Positions 38,270-47,199 of a DNA stretch of 58,327 bases are shown piece after piece. This DNA comes from Marisimplicoccus sp964437815 (lineage in GTDB: Bacteria > Bacteroidota > Bacteroidia > Flavobacteriales > Flavobacteriaceae), in NCBI GenBank assembly GCA_964437815.1, contig CAYTIE010000005.1:1-58327 (forward strand), written 5' to 3'. Each line of letters opens with the position of its first letter. Position 1 is the stretch's first letter. The notes under the pieces are model-generated. The model had not been told where the DNA came from. It made no database searches and saw nothing but the letters and a program-made list of their open reading frames with translations. The position numbers and the translations under genes were made by a program.

Positions 38270-38758
38270 ATGATTAATTATATAAAAATAACTTTAGGCA
38301 TATTATTAGCTTTGGGGGCTAGTCGGTTTATTCCTCACCCACCGAATTTTACAAGTTTATTAGCTTTAAGTTTTTATGTGCCAGCAATTTTAGGCATAAG
38401 ATATATCCCTGCTTTATTAATAAGTTTTGTAATAACTGATCTAATAATTGGATTGCATTCTACCACATTTTTTACTTGGGGAAGCGTACTGATTGTAGGA
38501 TTATTATCAAAATATATTTATGGAAATACTTTTAAAAGAATACTTGGCTCATTTACAGGTGTGATATTATTTTTTATTATCACTAATTTTGGAGTTTGGT
38601 TAAATGGATCCTATGGATATAATCTTGAAGGTTTAATTGCATGTTACATTCTCGCTATTCCGTTTTTTGGAAATACCGTAATAGCAACATTTTTATTTTC
38701 GTTAATTATTGAAACAGTCTATAGATACAGATATTTACTCAAAAAATTAACTCCATAA
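38270..38758 (+). CDS. DUF6580 family membrane protein, putative ECF-type S component
   Basis: A 162-residue membrane protein with about five helices. The N-terminal GASRFIPHPPNFT and later DLIIGLHSTTFF match the DUF6580 family, thought to resemble ECF transporter substrate-binding (S) components. It starts 13 nt after the BtuB-like gene and so falls under the same riboswitch. A role in moving B12 or a corrinoid across the inner membrane is a reasonable inference. No ECF T or ATPase gene is seen here. It overlaps the convergent gene by 12 nt. Confidence 0.7.
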   Translation: MINYIKITLGILLALGASRFIPHPPNFTSLLALSFYVPAILGIRYIPALLISFVITDLIIGLHSTTFFTWGSVLIVGLLSKYIYGNTFKRILGSFTGVILFFIITNFGVWLNGSYGYNLEGLIACYILAIPFFGNTVIATFLFSLIIETVYRYRYLLKKLTP

Positions 38759-40264
38759 GTTAATTTTATAATTGAATTTGATTAAATTAAATTTAATTTT
38801 TTTTTCTTTAAAATCATAAATCAAAGTAGTTGTCGGTGATAAAAAAACTTTATATTTTTTTAATTTATTTAATTCATTGATAAAATAAAAATTTTTTGAT
38901 TTAAATTTAATTAATTTTTTATTATTAGGATGTAGTTTTAAAAATATTTTTTTATTTATAAATTCCTTATTATTTAAAAAATAATGTAAAGAGTCATCAA
39001 TGTCATGCTGTCCTAAAAAAACTAGTATATTTTTTTCATTTTTTTTATTTGAAATATTAATTTTTAAATTAAAATTATTAATTTTCTTAGTTAAAATTAC
39101 GTTTTTATTGTGTTTCTTATATACATTTAAGCTTTTTTTCCTATTGCAGATAATTTTGTGAGGAAAAAATTTAGTTTGATTAAGATAGTCAAACAAATAA
39201 AGCCACATTAAATTTTTAGTATAAATACCATGCTGATATCCAATAAATTTTTTAATTTTTTTTAACTTGTTCTTTAAAAAAAATCCAAAGTTGTACTCGA
39301 ATAAAAAATAGTGAAAATTAATTGGCTTATATTTATTATATAAATTTTCTAATGATGGCTCATAAATAAATAATTTTGCTCTATTTAAAAAGGATGTTGA
39401 AATATGTGGGAATAGAAATGAGTAGCAATTAATACCTTGAAAATGGAAATTTTTTTTAGATAAACACATAATTTTTTTCTTTTCAAAATAAAATTTTTTT
39501 ATAGATAAAATTAAATCAATAAAAGAAATGTTCCTTTCAATTGAAAAAATTTTTTCATTTTTCGATAATTTTATGAGATGACTATAAAAGTTCTTTGGTT
39601 TTAAATTTAAATGTGTTTCATCTGTTAAAGAAAAATTTAAGTAATTTTTTTTTTCGGTACCATAAAGATTTATATTATTGTCTTTAAAGAAATAGGGAAA
39701 CAAACTAAAAAAAACATCTTCATTTTCGGGTAAAAAAAAATTTTTTAAAATTAAATTATTTAACAAAATAAAATACATTGCTTTCAAAATAAATTTTATA
39801 TACTTCAAAAATAAAAAAGATGTTTCATTTGTGAAATTATTTTTTTGACCCAAAATTTGAACTTTTGTTTTACTACCAAATATATCGTTGAATATTTCAT
39901 TGCCAGATTGATTATCTGTCAAAACTTCAACTTTAAATTTTTTATGAAATTCTTTTTTTTTTAAACAATAAAAAACAAACATCTTATCCAGGTATCCATA
40001 CTTATCATTTCTTAAGTTAAAAAATTCAAGTTCTAATGGGTCAATATAAGATAAACTTTTCTTAAGCTTAATATTTATTTTAAAAAAAAATTTTTTAATT
40101 TTTTTTTTAAAATCTGCTAATAACTTTTGCTCTTTATTTATATTAAAGTTTAATTTTATTGAATTGCTAAACTTAACAAGTCCTCTGTTAATTAATATAT
40201 AATTACAACTATTTAAATTAAAATCATAATTTTTACTTAAATCTACAATTATTAATTTTTTCAT
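38747..40264 (-). CDS. Putative surface-carbohydrate glycosyltransferase
   Basis: A 505-residue protein with no recognisable name. Two halves are visible: an N-terminal part with charged helices, and a C-terminal part with IGYQHGIYTK and LVFLGQHDIDDSL followed by FLKLHPNNKK. The QHG and LHP segments are seen in capsule/sialyl-type transferases and in the surface-carbohydrate protein family TIGR04326. A GT-B-like glycosyltransferase is the best guess. It is the last gene of a minus operon with methyltransferase and ulosonic-acid genes. Confidence 0.5.
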   Translation of the reverse strand: MKKLIIVDLSKNYDFNLNSCNYILINRGLVKFSNSIKLNFNINKEQKLLADFKKKIKKFFFKINIKLKKSLSYIDPLELEFFNLRNDKYGYLDKMFVFYCLKKKEFHKKFKVEVLTDNQSGNEIFNDIFGSKTKVQILGQKNNFTNETSFLFLKYIKFILKAMYFILLNNLILKNFFLPENEDVFFSLFPYFFKDNNINLYGTEKKNYLNFSLTDETHLNLKPKNFYSHLIKLSKNEKIFSIERNISFIDLILSIKKFYFEKKKIMCLSKKNFHFQGINCYSFLFPHISTSFLNRAKLFIYEPSLENLYNKYKPINFHYFLFEYNFGFFLKNKLKKIKKFIGYQHGIYTKNLMWLYLFDYLNQTKFFPHKIICNRKKSLNVYKKHNKNVILTKKINNFNLKINISNKKNEKNILVFLGQHDIDDSLHYFLNNKEFINKKIFLKLHPNNKKLIKFKSKNFYFINELNKLKKYKVFLSPTTTLIYDFKEKKIKFNLIKFNYKINLWS

Positions 40265-40267
40265 CGA

Positions 40268-41317
40268 TTAATTTTTTAAAATTTTATGTTTCATTTTCTG
40301 CAAATATAAAAAAACCTTACTGGGAAGGATGTTTTTAATTAAATTTTTGTTAAACTTAAAATAATTTATTATTCTTAAATATCTTATCCTCTTTAGTTCT
40401 TTATAAATGTTTGAAATTTCGAAATCTCTTTGGGTTATAAGTGTATGAGTATTTGTGTCAGTCCAAGTGGGTTTTGAAACAAGAACTGACCAATTTTTAT
40501 CGTAAGGATAATTGTCAAATTTAATAGGATATCCCACTGTTCTTTTGTCATATCTATTTATATTAAGAAAAATTCCTTTTTTAGAAACCAAATTCTGGAT
40601 GGTGTCAAAGTAATTTTTAATTATGTTAAAATCCATTTCCATAAATGATCTAACATTTGCAAATATGTCAATTTCCAAATTTTCTAATTTTATCCATGCA
40701 GGTAAAATTATTATATTATAATCCCTTATTATTTGTTGATTAATAAATCCATCTTTTATATCAGAATAAAATAAAAAATTTTTTTTAGGGAAGTGTTTTA
40801 GTAAAAAATAACTACATAAAAAATTTGCTTCTGGTAAATCTATAATAATTATTTTTGAAGTTTTAAATGCATTTATCAATAATCTGCTCATACTTCCAAA
40901 TCCAGCGCCAATTTCACAAATATTTTTAACTTCAATTTTTTTTTTATTTATACAATTTGTAATTTCTTTAGTACAATCGATATGAAATAAACAGTTTGGA
41001 TCTATATATTTTTCGTCAATTTTTAAACAGTTTTTGAGTTTACCTACATTTTTTTCTGATAGATGCTGATTTACAAAATCAAATCCATATTTTTTTTTAA
41101 TTTCTTCATATAATAATTTTTGATTTTTTAAACTTCCTACTCTAGTGTCAAGTCCAAAACTTAGAGAATTATTTCTAAAATTTTTTAAGTTTTTAAATTT
41201 TAATAAATGATTTCTTTTTTTATAACCTCTTTCCCAATGATCACTTTTAAATCCTTTGATATATTCTTTTTGAGCTTTTTGATAAGATTGGATAATTTTC
41301 TGAAATTTACTTTTCAC
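40268..41317 (-). CDS. Putative sugar O-methyltransferase
   Basis: A 349-residue protein starting at GTG 41317. It has a SAM-binding motif VKNICEIGAGFGSMSR near residue 130 and IIIDLPEANFL as the acidic end of strand 2. This arrangement with a long N-terminal region is typical of the putative sugar O-methyltransferases in polysaccharide loci. The start lies inside the end of the HAD gene (11-nt overlap). It may methylate the ulosonic acid or an adjacent residue. Confidence 0.7.
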   Translation of the reverse strand: MKSKFQKIIQSYQKAQKEYIKGFKSDHWERGYKKRNHLLKFKNLKNFRNNSLSFGLDTRVGSLKNQKLLYEEIKKKYGFDFVNQHLSEKNVGKLKNCLKIDEKYIDPNCLFHIDCTKEITNCINKKKIEVKNICEIGAGFGSMSRLLINAFKTSKIIIIDLPEANFLCSYFLLKHFPKKNFLFYSDIKDGFINQQIIRDYNIIILPAWIKLENLEIDIFANVRSFMEMDFNIIKNYFDTIQNLVSKKGIFLNINRYDKRTVGYPIKFDNYPYDKNWSVLVSKPTWTDTNTHTLITQRDFEISNIYKELKRIRYLRIINYFKFNKNLIKNILPSKVFLYLQKMKHKILKN

Positions 41318-41930
41318 TATTTAAATAACCTCTTAAATGTGAGAGTTTATTAATTTTTTCTACTTTTTTATTTTTTATTTTTTGGTAACCCCAATTCGCA
41401 TGAATATATTTTATTTTTGCTTTTTTAGCACTTAAATAATCGTATTTGGTATCTCCCAGATAAATTGCCTCTTCCTTTTTAAATGAACCCATATTTAAAA
41501 TTTTATTGAGCCCATCAGGATATGGTTTTCCTTTTAATTTTTTACTTGGAAATACTTTATACTTAAATAATTTTTTATTTTTACCTAATATTAAATTTGA
41601 GCGTTTCCTGTTTTTTGAGGTAAAAAGTCCAAGAACATATCCTTTTTTTTTTAATATTTGTAAAAATTTAATATTTTTTTTTTTAAACTTTACTAATTTA
41701 TTTTTTTTTGTTGAGTAATGATTATAATTTTTTGAAATAGATTGAAATTTTTTCTTTTTTATTTTTAAATTAGATAATATTTTGTAAAAAGGTAAACCTA
41801 TAAATTTTTTATATTTATAAAATGGGACCTTAATCCTGCAGTTATTACAGGTATTTTTCCAAGCAAATTCCATATTTTTAATTGAGTCAATTAATACCCC
41901 GTCGAAATCAAATATAATAAGCTTTATCAT
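41307..41930 (-). CDS. HAD-superfamily phosphatase
   Basis: A 207-residue HAD hydrolase. The catalytic motif FDFDGVLIDS is at residues 7-16, motif III/IV appears as AIYLGDTKYDYLSA, and the KGKPYPDG segment between them carries the motif Lys/Pro region. The cap is small (residues 17-85). It starts 2 nt after the KdsB-like gene, so it may dephosphorylate an ulosonic acid 8- or 9-phosphate, as KdsC or NeuB-linked phosphatases do. The specificity is unproven. Confidence 0.75.
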   Translation of the reverse strand: MIKLIIFDFDGVLIDSIKNMEFAWKNTCNNCRIKVPFYKYKKFIGLPFYKILSNLKIKKKKFQSISKNYNHYSTKKNKLVKFKKKNIKFLQILKKKGYVLGLFTSKNRKRSNLILGKNKKLFKYKVFPSKKLKGKPYPDGLNKILNMGSFKKEEAIYLGDTKYDYLSAKKAKIKYIHANWGYQKIKNKKVEKINKLSHLRGYLNSEK

Positions 41931-41932
41931 AT

Positions 41933-42676
41933 TTATTTGTATTTTTTTGAAATTTTATCAACTTTAAATTTTTCTATAGCTTTTTTATAATCATTAAAGA
42001 CATCTATTGAAAAACTATCCCCATACAAAGATAATGTTTTTATCTTAAGTCCAATTTCTAAAGCTCTTAATAATTCAATATCTTCTGATTTTTCTAAGGA
42101 AGTTCTATTAAATAAATTAAACTTCTTAAGTGCTTCAGGTTTAAAAGATATTATTGATAAATGTTTCTTATAATATTTATTAGTTTGTCTAAATTCTAAT
42201 GGTAACTTTGCCCTTGATAAATAAATTACGTTGTCATAAATATCAGTAAGTAATTTCACAACGTTGTTATTGTCTCCATAAGAAATTTTAATATGTGGCA
42301 ATATTATATCTGATGATTTATTTTTTTTATGGAATCTAACTACTTTATCTATGTGTTTAGGATTAATTAATGGCTCATCACCTTGTATATCAATGATTAA
42401 ATCATATTTCTTTTTTATTTTTTTATATGCTTCATAAATTCTTTCTGTGCCATTTTTATTTTTTTTAGATGTCAAAATAGATCTTGAGTTAAATTCTTTC
42501 GCCACATCAATTATTTTTTGATCGTCACAACAAATTATTACATCATCAAGTAATTTTGCCATTTTTGCTCTTTTATAAGTATGTATAATCAAAGGGATAT
42601 TATTAATTTTTAAAAGAGGTTTAGAAGGAAGTCTTGTTGAGCCAATTCTTGTAGGTATTAATCCTAAAACTTTCAT
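41933..42676 (-). CDS. KdsB-like CMP-ulosonate cytidylyltransferase
   Basis: A 247-residue enzyme that activates a 3-deoxy-ulosonic acid as its CMP form. The motif PTRIGSTRLPSKPL (residues 8-21) is the CTP-binding signature. DIQGDEPLINP carries the metal-binding Asp. Length and order match 3-deoxy-manno-octulosonate cytidylyltransferase. A housekeeping kdsB may exist elsewhere; here it sits between HAD and NeuB-like genes, so the true substrate may be a modified ulosonic acid such as an amino-Kdo or a nonulosonate. Confidence 0.85.
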   Translation of the reverse strand: MKVLGLIPTRIGSTRLPSKPLLKINNIPLIIHTYKRAKMAKLLDDVIICCDDQKIIDVAKEFNSRSILTSKKNKNGTERIYEAYKKIKKKYDLIIDIQGDEPLINPKHIDKVVRFHKKNKSSDIILPHIKISYGDNNNVVKLLTDIYDNVIYLSRAKLPLEFRQTNKYYKKHLSIISFKPEALKKFNLFNRTSLEKSEDIELLRALEIGLKIKTLSLYGDSFSIDVFNDYKKAIEKFKVDKISKKYK

Positions 42677-42707
42677 AATTATTTATATGTCTTAAATTAT
42701 AGCTAAT

Positions 42708-43400
42708 TTAAATATTTAATCTTAATTTATTAAAAATATCTTTACCAATTCTAGTAATTTGCAAAAATTCGTCTGGTGTAGCGGAAAGAGCGTGATCTCT
42801 AATTGTTGTATCTGACTTATCTAAAGTAAAATGTTTTTCAATTACAATAGCCCCTCTAGCAATTGCAATTAAACACATCTCTACGCCCATTGAGTGATCA
42901 CTGTACCCACAAATATGATCAGGCTTAAATACTTTAGGAAAATAGTTTGCTAAATCTTTATTATCAGTAGGGTATTTAGACTCACACCACAAATAATTTA
43001 AATTTTTTCTTTTATTAAAAGGTAAGGTATCTTTTTCCTTAATCATTCCTAATGACGCATAAGTTTCTATATTTAAATCTAAAATTTTTTGTGCAAGTTT
43101 TGGGTTTTCTTTTATTGTTCTAGATGCAATCTTTATTTTGTTTGGGTGAAATTTTTTTATTAAATTAAACGCATCATCAGAGATTATTGAAAACATTATA
43201 TCTATTTCAAAATATTTAGCCCAATCGTAAAGTTGTTTAACTTTTTTTTCATCTAGTTGATTAATTTCACCTGGTTTGTCGCGCCAACCTAATTGAAATT
43301 TCACTATAGATGCTCCAGAATATTTTGCCTGTTTAATTAACTCATAACATAATGACAAATTTCCATTATAATTCATCCCTATTTCCGCAATAAATATCAT
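42708..43400 (-). CDS. Short NeuB-family sialic/ulosonic acid synthase
   Basis: A 230-residue TIM-barrel enzyme of the NeuB type. It has FIAEIGMNYNGN near the start (a metal/PEP region), SIVKFQLGWR, and late ICGYSDHSMGVE and VIEKHFTLDKS, all typical for condensing PEP with an amino sugar. The C-terminal antifreeze-like (SAF) domain of ordinary NeuB (about 340 residues) is absent, although the stop is clean and the next gene begins normally. It lies 31 nt before the KdsB-like gene. It could act with a different partner or form a dimer that lacks the lid. Confidence 0.8.
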   Translation of the reverse strand: MIFIAEIGMNYNGNLSLCYELIKQAKYSGASIVKFQLGWRDKPGEINQLDEKKVKQLYDWAKYFEIDIMFSIISDDAFNLIKKFHPNKIKIASRTIKENPKLAQKILDLNIETYASLGMIKEKDTLPFNKRKNLNYLWCESKYPTDNKDLANYFPKVFKPDHICGYSDHSMGVEMCLIAIARGAIVIEKHFTLDKSDTTIRDHALSATPDEFLQITRIGKDIFNKLRLNI

Positions 43401-43401
43401 A

Positions 43402-44067
43402 TTATTTTTTTAATAATTTATCGAAATAACTAACTCTTTTTAAATTTTTAGTTCTATTTTTTTCATGCATTCTATACTTGTACAATGGCAATTCTAATCT
43501 CCCTATCTTAAATTTTTTTTTAAATCTCTTGTTAATTTCATGGCCTTCTCTCATCTTAAATTTTTCATTATATAAACCAATATTTATTAAACATTCTTTT
43601 CTATACATTATTCCACAAGCTATTTCTTTATTAAAACAGTTTTCTTTAGATATAACAGTTTCAAAATTATCAACTTTAATGTAATCAACTGCAACAGCCT
43701 GGTATTCTCTATTCATATCTAAAAAAAGCTTACTTAAAAAAAGAAAATTTCTTTGAACATAATCATCTGAGTCCACTCTAGTAACATATCTTCCTTTGGA
43801 AATTTTTATGGCTTTATTTAGTGACATAGGTAGACCAAGATTTTTTTTATTACTATAAATTCTAATATTTTCAAACTCTGAAAGGTTTTTAATAATACTT
43901 TTTGTTGAGTCAGTTGATTTATCGTCAATTAGAATGATCTCGTAATCATTTTTTTTTACAAAATTTTGATTTAACAAACTTCTAATACATCTTTCAATCC
44001 ATGCACCATGATTGTGGGAACAAACTATAACTGATATATCTGGCAAGTGGTTATTTTTTTTTATCAT
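43402..44067 (-). CDS. Glycosyltransferase family 2
   Basis: A 221-residue GT-A enzyme. It opens SVIVCSHNHGAWI, has ILIDDKSTDSTK, NLGLPMSLNKAI, and VTRVDSDDYV as the metal site. It is a compact transferase without extra domains. It lies 1 nt upstream of the NeuB-like gene on the minus strand, so it may transfer the ulosonic acid's neighbour. A 273-nt gap separates it from the plus GT4 gene. Confidence 0.87.
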   Translation of the reverse strand: MIKKNNHLPDISVIVCSHNHGAWIERCIRSLLNQNFVKKNDYEIILIDDKSTDSTKSIIKNLSEFENIRIYSNKKNLGLPMSLNKAIKISKGRYVTRVDSDDYVQRNFLFLSKLFLDMNREYQAVAVDYIKVDNFETVISKENCFNKEIACGIMYRKECLINIGLYNEKFKMREGHEINKRFKKKFKIGRLELPLYKYRMHEKNRTKNLKRVSYFDKLLKK

Positions 44068-44340
44068 TAAAAATTAGGTCATAATTATATTTAAATAATG
44101 TCAAAAGCTAGTTTATTATTTAATTTACCATAATTTATATAGAAGTTTTTATAAAATTAAATTTTTCAATTTAAAAGAATAAATTCTGTCAAAATTTAGG
44201 CTAACGCTATTGATAATGATTTATACTTTAAAATTAATATAAAATCTAAATCTTACTACTAGATATAAATATAAAAATATTTTAATAGTAGACAATAATA
44301 TAAATTTTTCAAAAAAATAAATATTAAATTAATTTCATAG
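44068..44340. other. Intergenic spacer, AT-rich, no gene seen
   Basis: A 273-nt gap between divergent genes. It has long A/T runs and no reading frame with family motifs in either direction. It should hold the promoters of the minus operon (GT2 first) and the plus GT4 gene, but I could not pick out specific -35/-10 boxes with confidence. Confidence 0.5.
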
Positions 44341-45438
44341 GTGAAACAAAAAAAAAACTTAATAATTATATTGCCTAATTTTAAATTTGGTGGAGCAGGT
44401 AACTCTGTATTTTCGTTAATCAATTATTTAAGAAAAGATAAATTTAATATTACTGTAATTTGTATAGGAAATTGTGACTATAAAACTTTATTCAATAAAA
44501 AGGTTAATTTATATCAATTAGAAAACAAAAGTCTTTTTTTTTTATTTCCAAAAATTATTTCAATTATAAAAAAAATTAAAATTAAATACAAAAAAAATAT
44601 CATTTATTCAAATCACCATTATGCAAATATTTATTCAATTATATTAAAAATATTTTTTAAAAAAATTAAAGTAATTGGCGTTGAAAGAACTTGTATTTAT
44701 GAATTATCTAAATTTTTTTCATTTAAAGATTTCATAAAAAAAAAAATAATTAAAATTTTAATAATTAATATTTATAAATTTGCTGATTATATTATTTCAA
44801 ATACAATTTACACAAAAAAAGAAATTTATAATTTTTCTAAGAATAATATTGCTCAAATTTATTCACCCGGAATTTCAAAAATAAAAAATTATAAGAAAAA
44901 AAAATTTGATAATAAAATAAATTTGTTATGGGTAGGCCGTCTATCTGTAGAAAAAGGATGTGAGGATCTTATTAACTCAACTAAATTCATAAATTTTAAA
45001 GCTAATATATTTATTCTTGGCGATGGCAATGAGTATTATAATATAAAACAATTGGCTAAAAAAAATCAAAATAAAAATGTAAATTTATATTTAAAGAAAT
45101 ATGTTAAAAACCCAATGCCATATTTTTTAAAATCACATATACTCGTTAATACTTCTTTTTTTGAGGGTAGTAATAATTCAATAATTCAAGCGATTAATAA
45201 TAATCTTTTTATTTTAGCATCTGACGTTCCGGGCGGTAATAGGGAGTTGTTACAAAACAGAAAATTTGGATTATTTTATAAAAAAAGTGACTCTTACGAT
45301 TTAGCCATGAAACTTAATAAAATAATTAAAAATTATAATAAACTGCAATCAAAATTAAAGTCTAAAAAAAAATTTTTAAAAAATTTCATTAAAGAATTTA
45401 GTAATCAAAAAACACTGGGAATTATAAATAAATTATAA
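44341..45438 (+). CDS. Glycosyltransferase family 4 (GT-B)
   Basis: A 365-residue GT-B enzyme starting at GTG 44341. It has FKFGGAGNSVFSL in the N-terminal domain, LLWVGRLSVEKGCE as the donor-domain start, and NTSFFEGSNNSIIQA as the family C-terminal motif. It stands alone on the plus strand between minus operons. Its stop is 31 nt from the convergent fusion gene. Donor unknown. Confidence 0.87.
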   Translation: MKQKKNLIIILPNFKFGGAGNSVFSLINYLRKDKFNITVICIGNCDYKTLFNKKVNLYQLENKSLFFLFPKIISIIKKIKIKYKKNIIYSNHHYANIYSIILKIFFKKIKVIGVERTCIYELSKFFSFKDFIKKKIIKILIINIYKFADYIISNTIYTKKEIYNFSKNNIAQIYSPGISKIKNYKKKKFDNKINLLWVGRLSVEKGCEDLINSTKFINFKANIFILGDGNEYYNIKQLAKKNQNKNVNLYLKKYVKNPMPYFLKSHILVNTSFFEGSNNSIIQAINNNLFILASDVPGGNRELLQNRKFGLFYKKSDSYDLAMKLNKIIKNYNKLQSKLKSKKKFLKNFIKEFSNQKTLGIINKL

Positions 45439-45468
45439 ATATTTATCTGATATTACTGATTTGTACTT

Positions 45469-47199
45469 TTAATTAATTTCATTAATTAATTTTTTATAAA
45501 TTATTTCTGAAGCTATATTTTCAGACTCATAAGTCAAACCCGCCATATGAGGTGTTATAATCAGATTATCGTTTTCTTTTGAATATTGCACCATTTTGTT
45601 ATTTGCAATACTCATTGTCTGCTCGTTATGTAAAACATCAGTAATAACTTTTTTTATTTTCCTGTTTTTTAAAGCTTTTAATAAATGATTCTCATTAATA
45701 ACTTCGCCCCTTGAGGTATTAATTAGAATTGAGTTCTTTTTCATTTTGTTTAAAAAATTTACGTTAATCATGTTTTTAGTTTTTGAGTCCAAATGAACAC
45801 TTACTAGAATAGCATCTGAAGATTTAATCAAATTATTTAGTTTATTAAATATTTTCAATTTTTTTAAATATTTATTTTTATTTACATCGTATGCTTTAAC
45901 ATGCATTCCAAATGATTTTGCATATTTATAAACATTGCCACCTATTCTACCAAAACCAATTATGCCCAATTTCTTTCCATATAATTGGTTACCTCTCAAA
46001 AAGGCTTCGTGCTGCCTCCAATACCCTGATTTTACAGTATTTACGCCTCTGCTTAAATTACGAAATGAATCAAGTATCAATCCAAATGTAAATTCTGAAG
46101 ATGCCTTTATATCTTTTAAATTCCTATGACCTCTTAATGTAAAAAGTTTGATTTTTTTTTTGTTTAAATATTTTTTATCGATGTGAGTGGATCCCGTGGA
46201 TGGTGTAAATATTGCTTTAATATTTTCATTATCCTTTAAACATTTTTTGTCTATTTTATATATTGGGCTTGGACTACAAATCCAGTAATCTGATTTTTTA
46301 AGAAATTGTTTAATTTCATTTAAGTGCAATCCATAAGCAAAAATACAATTAAAACTTTTCTCTAATTTTTTTTTAAACTCATTAAGAAAATAAATGGGGG
46401 TAGTCACAAGAATTGTTAATTTTTTTTTGTTAAATTTATTTGTTTGAACTTTATATTTTTTTTGAGGAAGGTTTTTACAATAACCATTTTCAATCATCAA
46501 TTTTGCTATTAGAAGATCTTGGTACTCATCAATATTTATTGATTTTAAAGAACTCATAACTAAAGGGTAGCTTTTTCGACCCCATCTACTTTTTTTATTT
46601 AAAATACAATCTCTTGTCATTGCGTAAATTGCTCCATTACGTATATAGCATGGTTCAAAATCTTGCCTTATAGATCCCCAGCTTGCTTCTTTATAATCCC
46701 TGCAAAAGTTTGTGATTTTTTTATTTTTAATCCTTTTTAATCTAATGGGGTGTTTTTCTCCAGTTTCTACATAACTAACAACAGAGTCATATTTTTTTGT
46801 TTTTAAAATTTTTATTCCTTTTTCAATATCTTGATTGTCACGCATTGGACTAACGCAAGGTAATTCGATTATAAATTCAAATTTATTTTTAAATATCTTC
46901 TCAGCTTGTTTCACCGCATGGAAAAGGGCCTCTGCTGAAGTGGTTCTGTCTGAAGCAAGCTTTTTAGGTCGTTTTATTATTGCATCAACACCGTAATCTT
47001 GGGATATATCTAAAATCTCATTTGAGTCTGATGAAACTATTAATTTATCAATATTTTTTGAGTTTAGGGCGGCTGCAATAGAATAACTTATTAATGGATG
47101 GTGATTTATTTTATATATATTTTTCTTAGGTATTCCTTTCGAACCACCTCTAGCTAAAATTACTGCTAATATTTTTGGTGTTTTATTTCCTTTAATCAT
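45469..47199 (-). CDS. NeuA-type CMP-sugar synthetase fused to D-2-hydroxyacid dehydrogenase
   Basis: A 576-residue two-domain protein. Residues 9-240 are an acylneuraminate cytidylyltransferase with LARGGSKGIPKKN (15-27). Residues 260-576 are a D-2-hydroxyacid dehydrogenase with NAD motif GFGRIG (415-420), Arg497 in NTSRGE, Glu526 in DVLHNE and His551 in TPHMAG, so both sites look intact. A normal NeuA is about 230 residues, so this is a true fusion, not a frameshift. It could couple oxidation or reduction of a 2-keto or 2-hydroxy acid to activation. It overlaps the UDP-sugar dehydrogenase gene by 4 nt. Confidence 0.88.
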   Translation of the reverse strand: MIKGNKTPKILAVILARGGSKGIPKKNIYKINHHPLISYSIAAALNSKNIDKLIVSSDSNEILDISQDYGVDAIIKRPKKLASDRTTSAEALFHAVKQAEKIFKNKFEFIIELPCVSPMRDNQDIEKGIKILKTKKYDSVVSYVETGEKHPIRLKRIKNKKITNFCRDYKEASWGSIRQDFEPCYIRNGAIYAMTRDCILNKKSRWGRKSYPLVMSSLKSINIDEYQDLLIAKLMIENGYCKNLPQKKYKVQTNKFNKKKLTILVTTPIYFLNEFKKKLEKSFNCIFAYGLHLNEIKQFLKKSDYWICSPSPIYKIDKKCLKDNENIKAIFTPSTGSTHIDKKYLNKKKIKLFTLRGHRNLKDIKASSEFTFGLILDSFRNLSRGVNTVKSGYWRQHEAFLRGNQLYGKKLGIIGFGRIGGNVYKYAKSFGMHVKAYDVNKNKYLKKLKIFNKLNNLIKSSDAILVSVHLDSKTKNMINVNFLNKMKKNSILINTSRGEVINENHLLKALKNRKIKKVITDVLHNEQTMSIANNKMVQYSKENDNLIITPHMAGLTYESENIASEIIYKKLINEIN

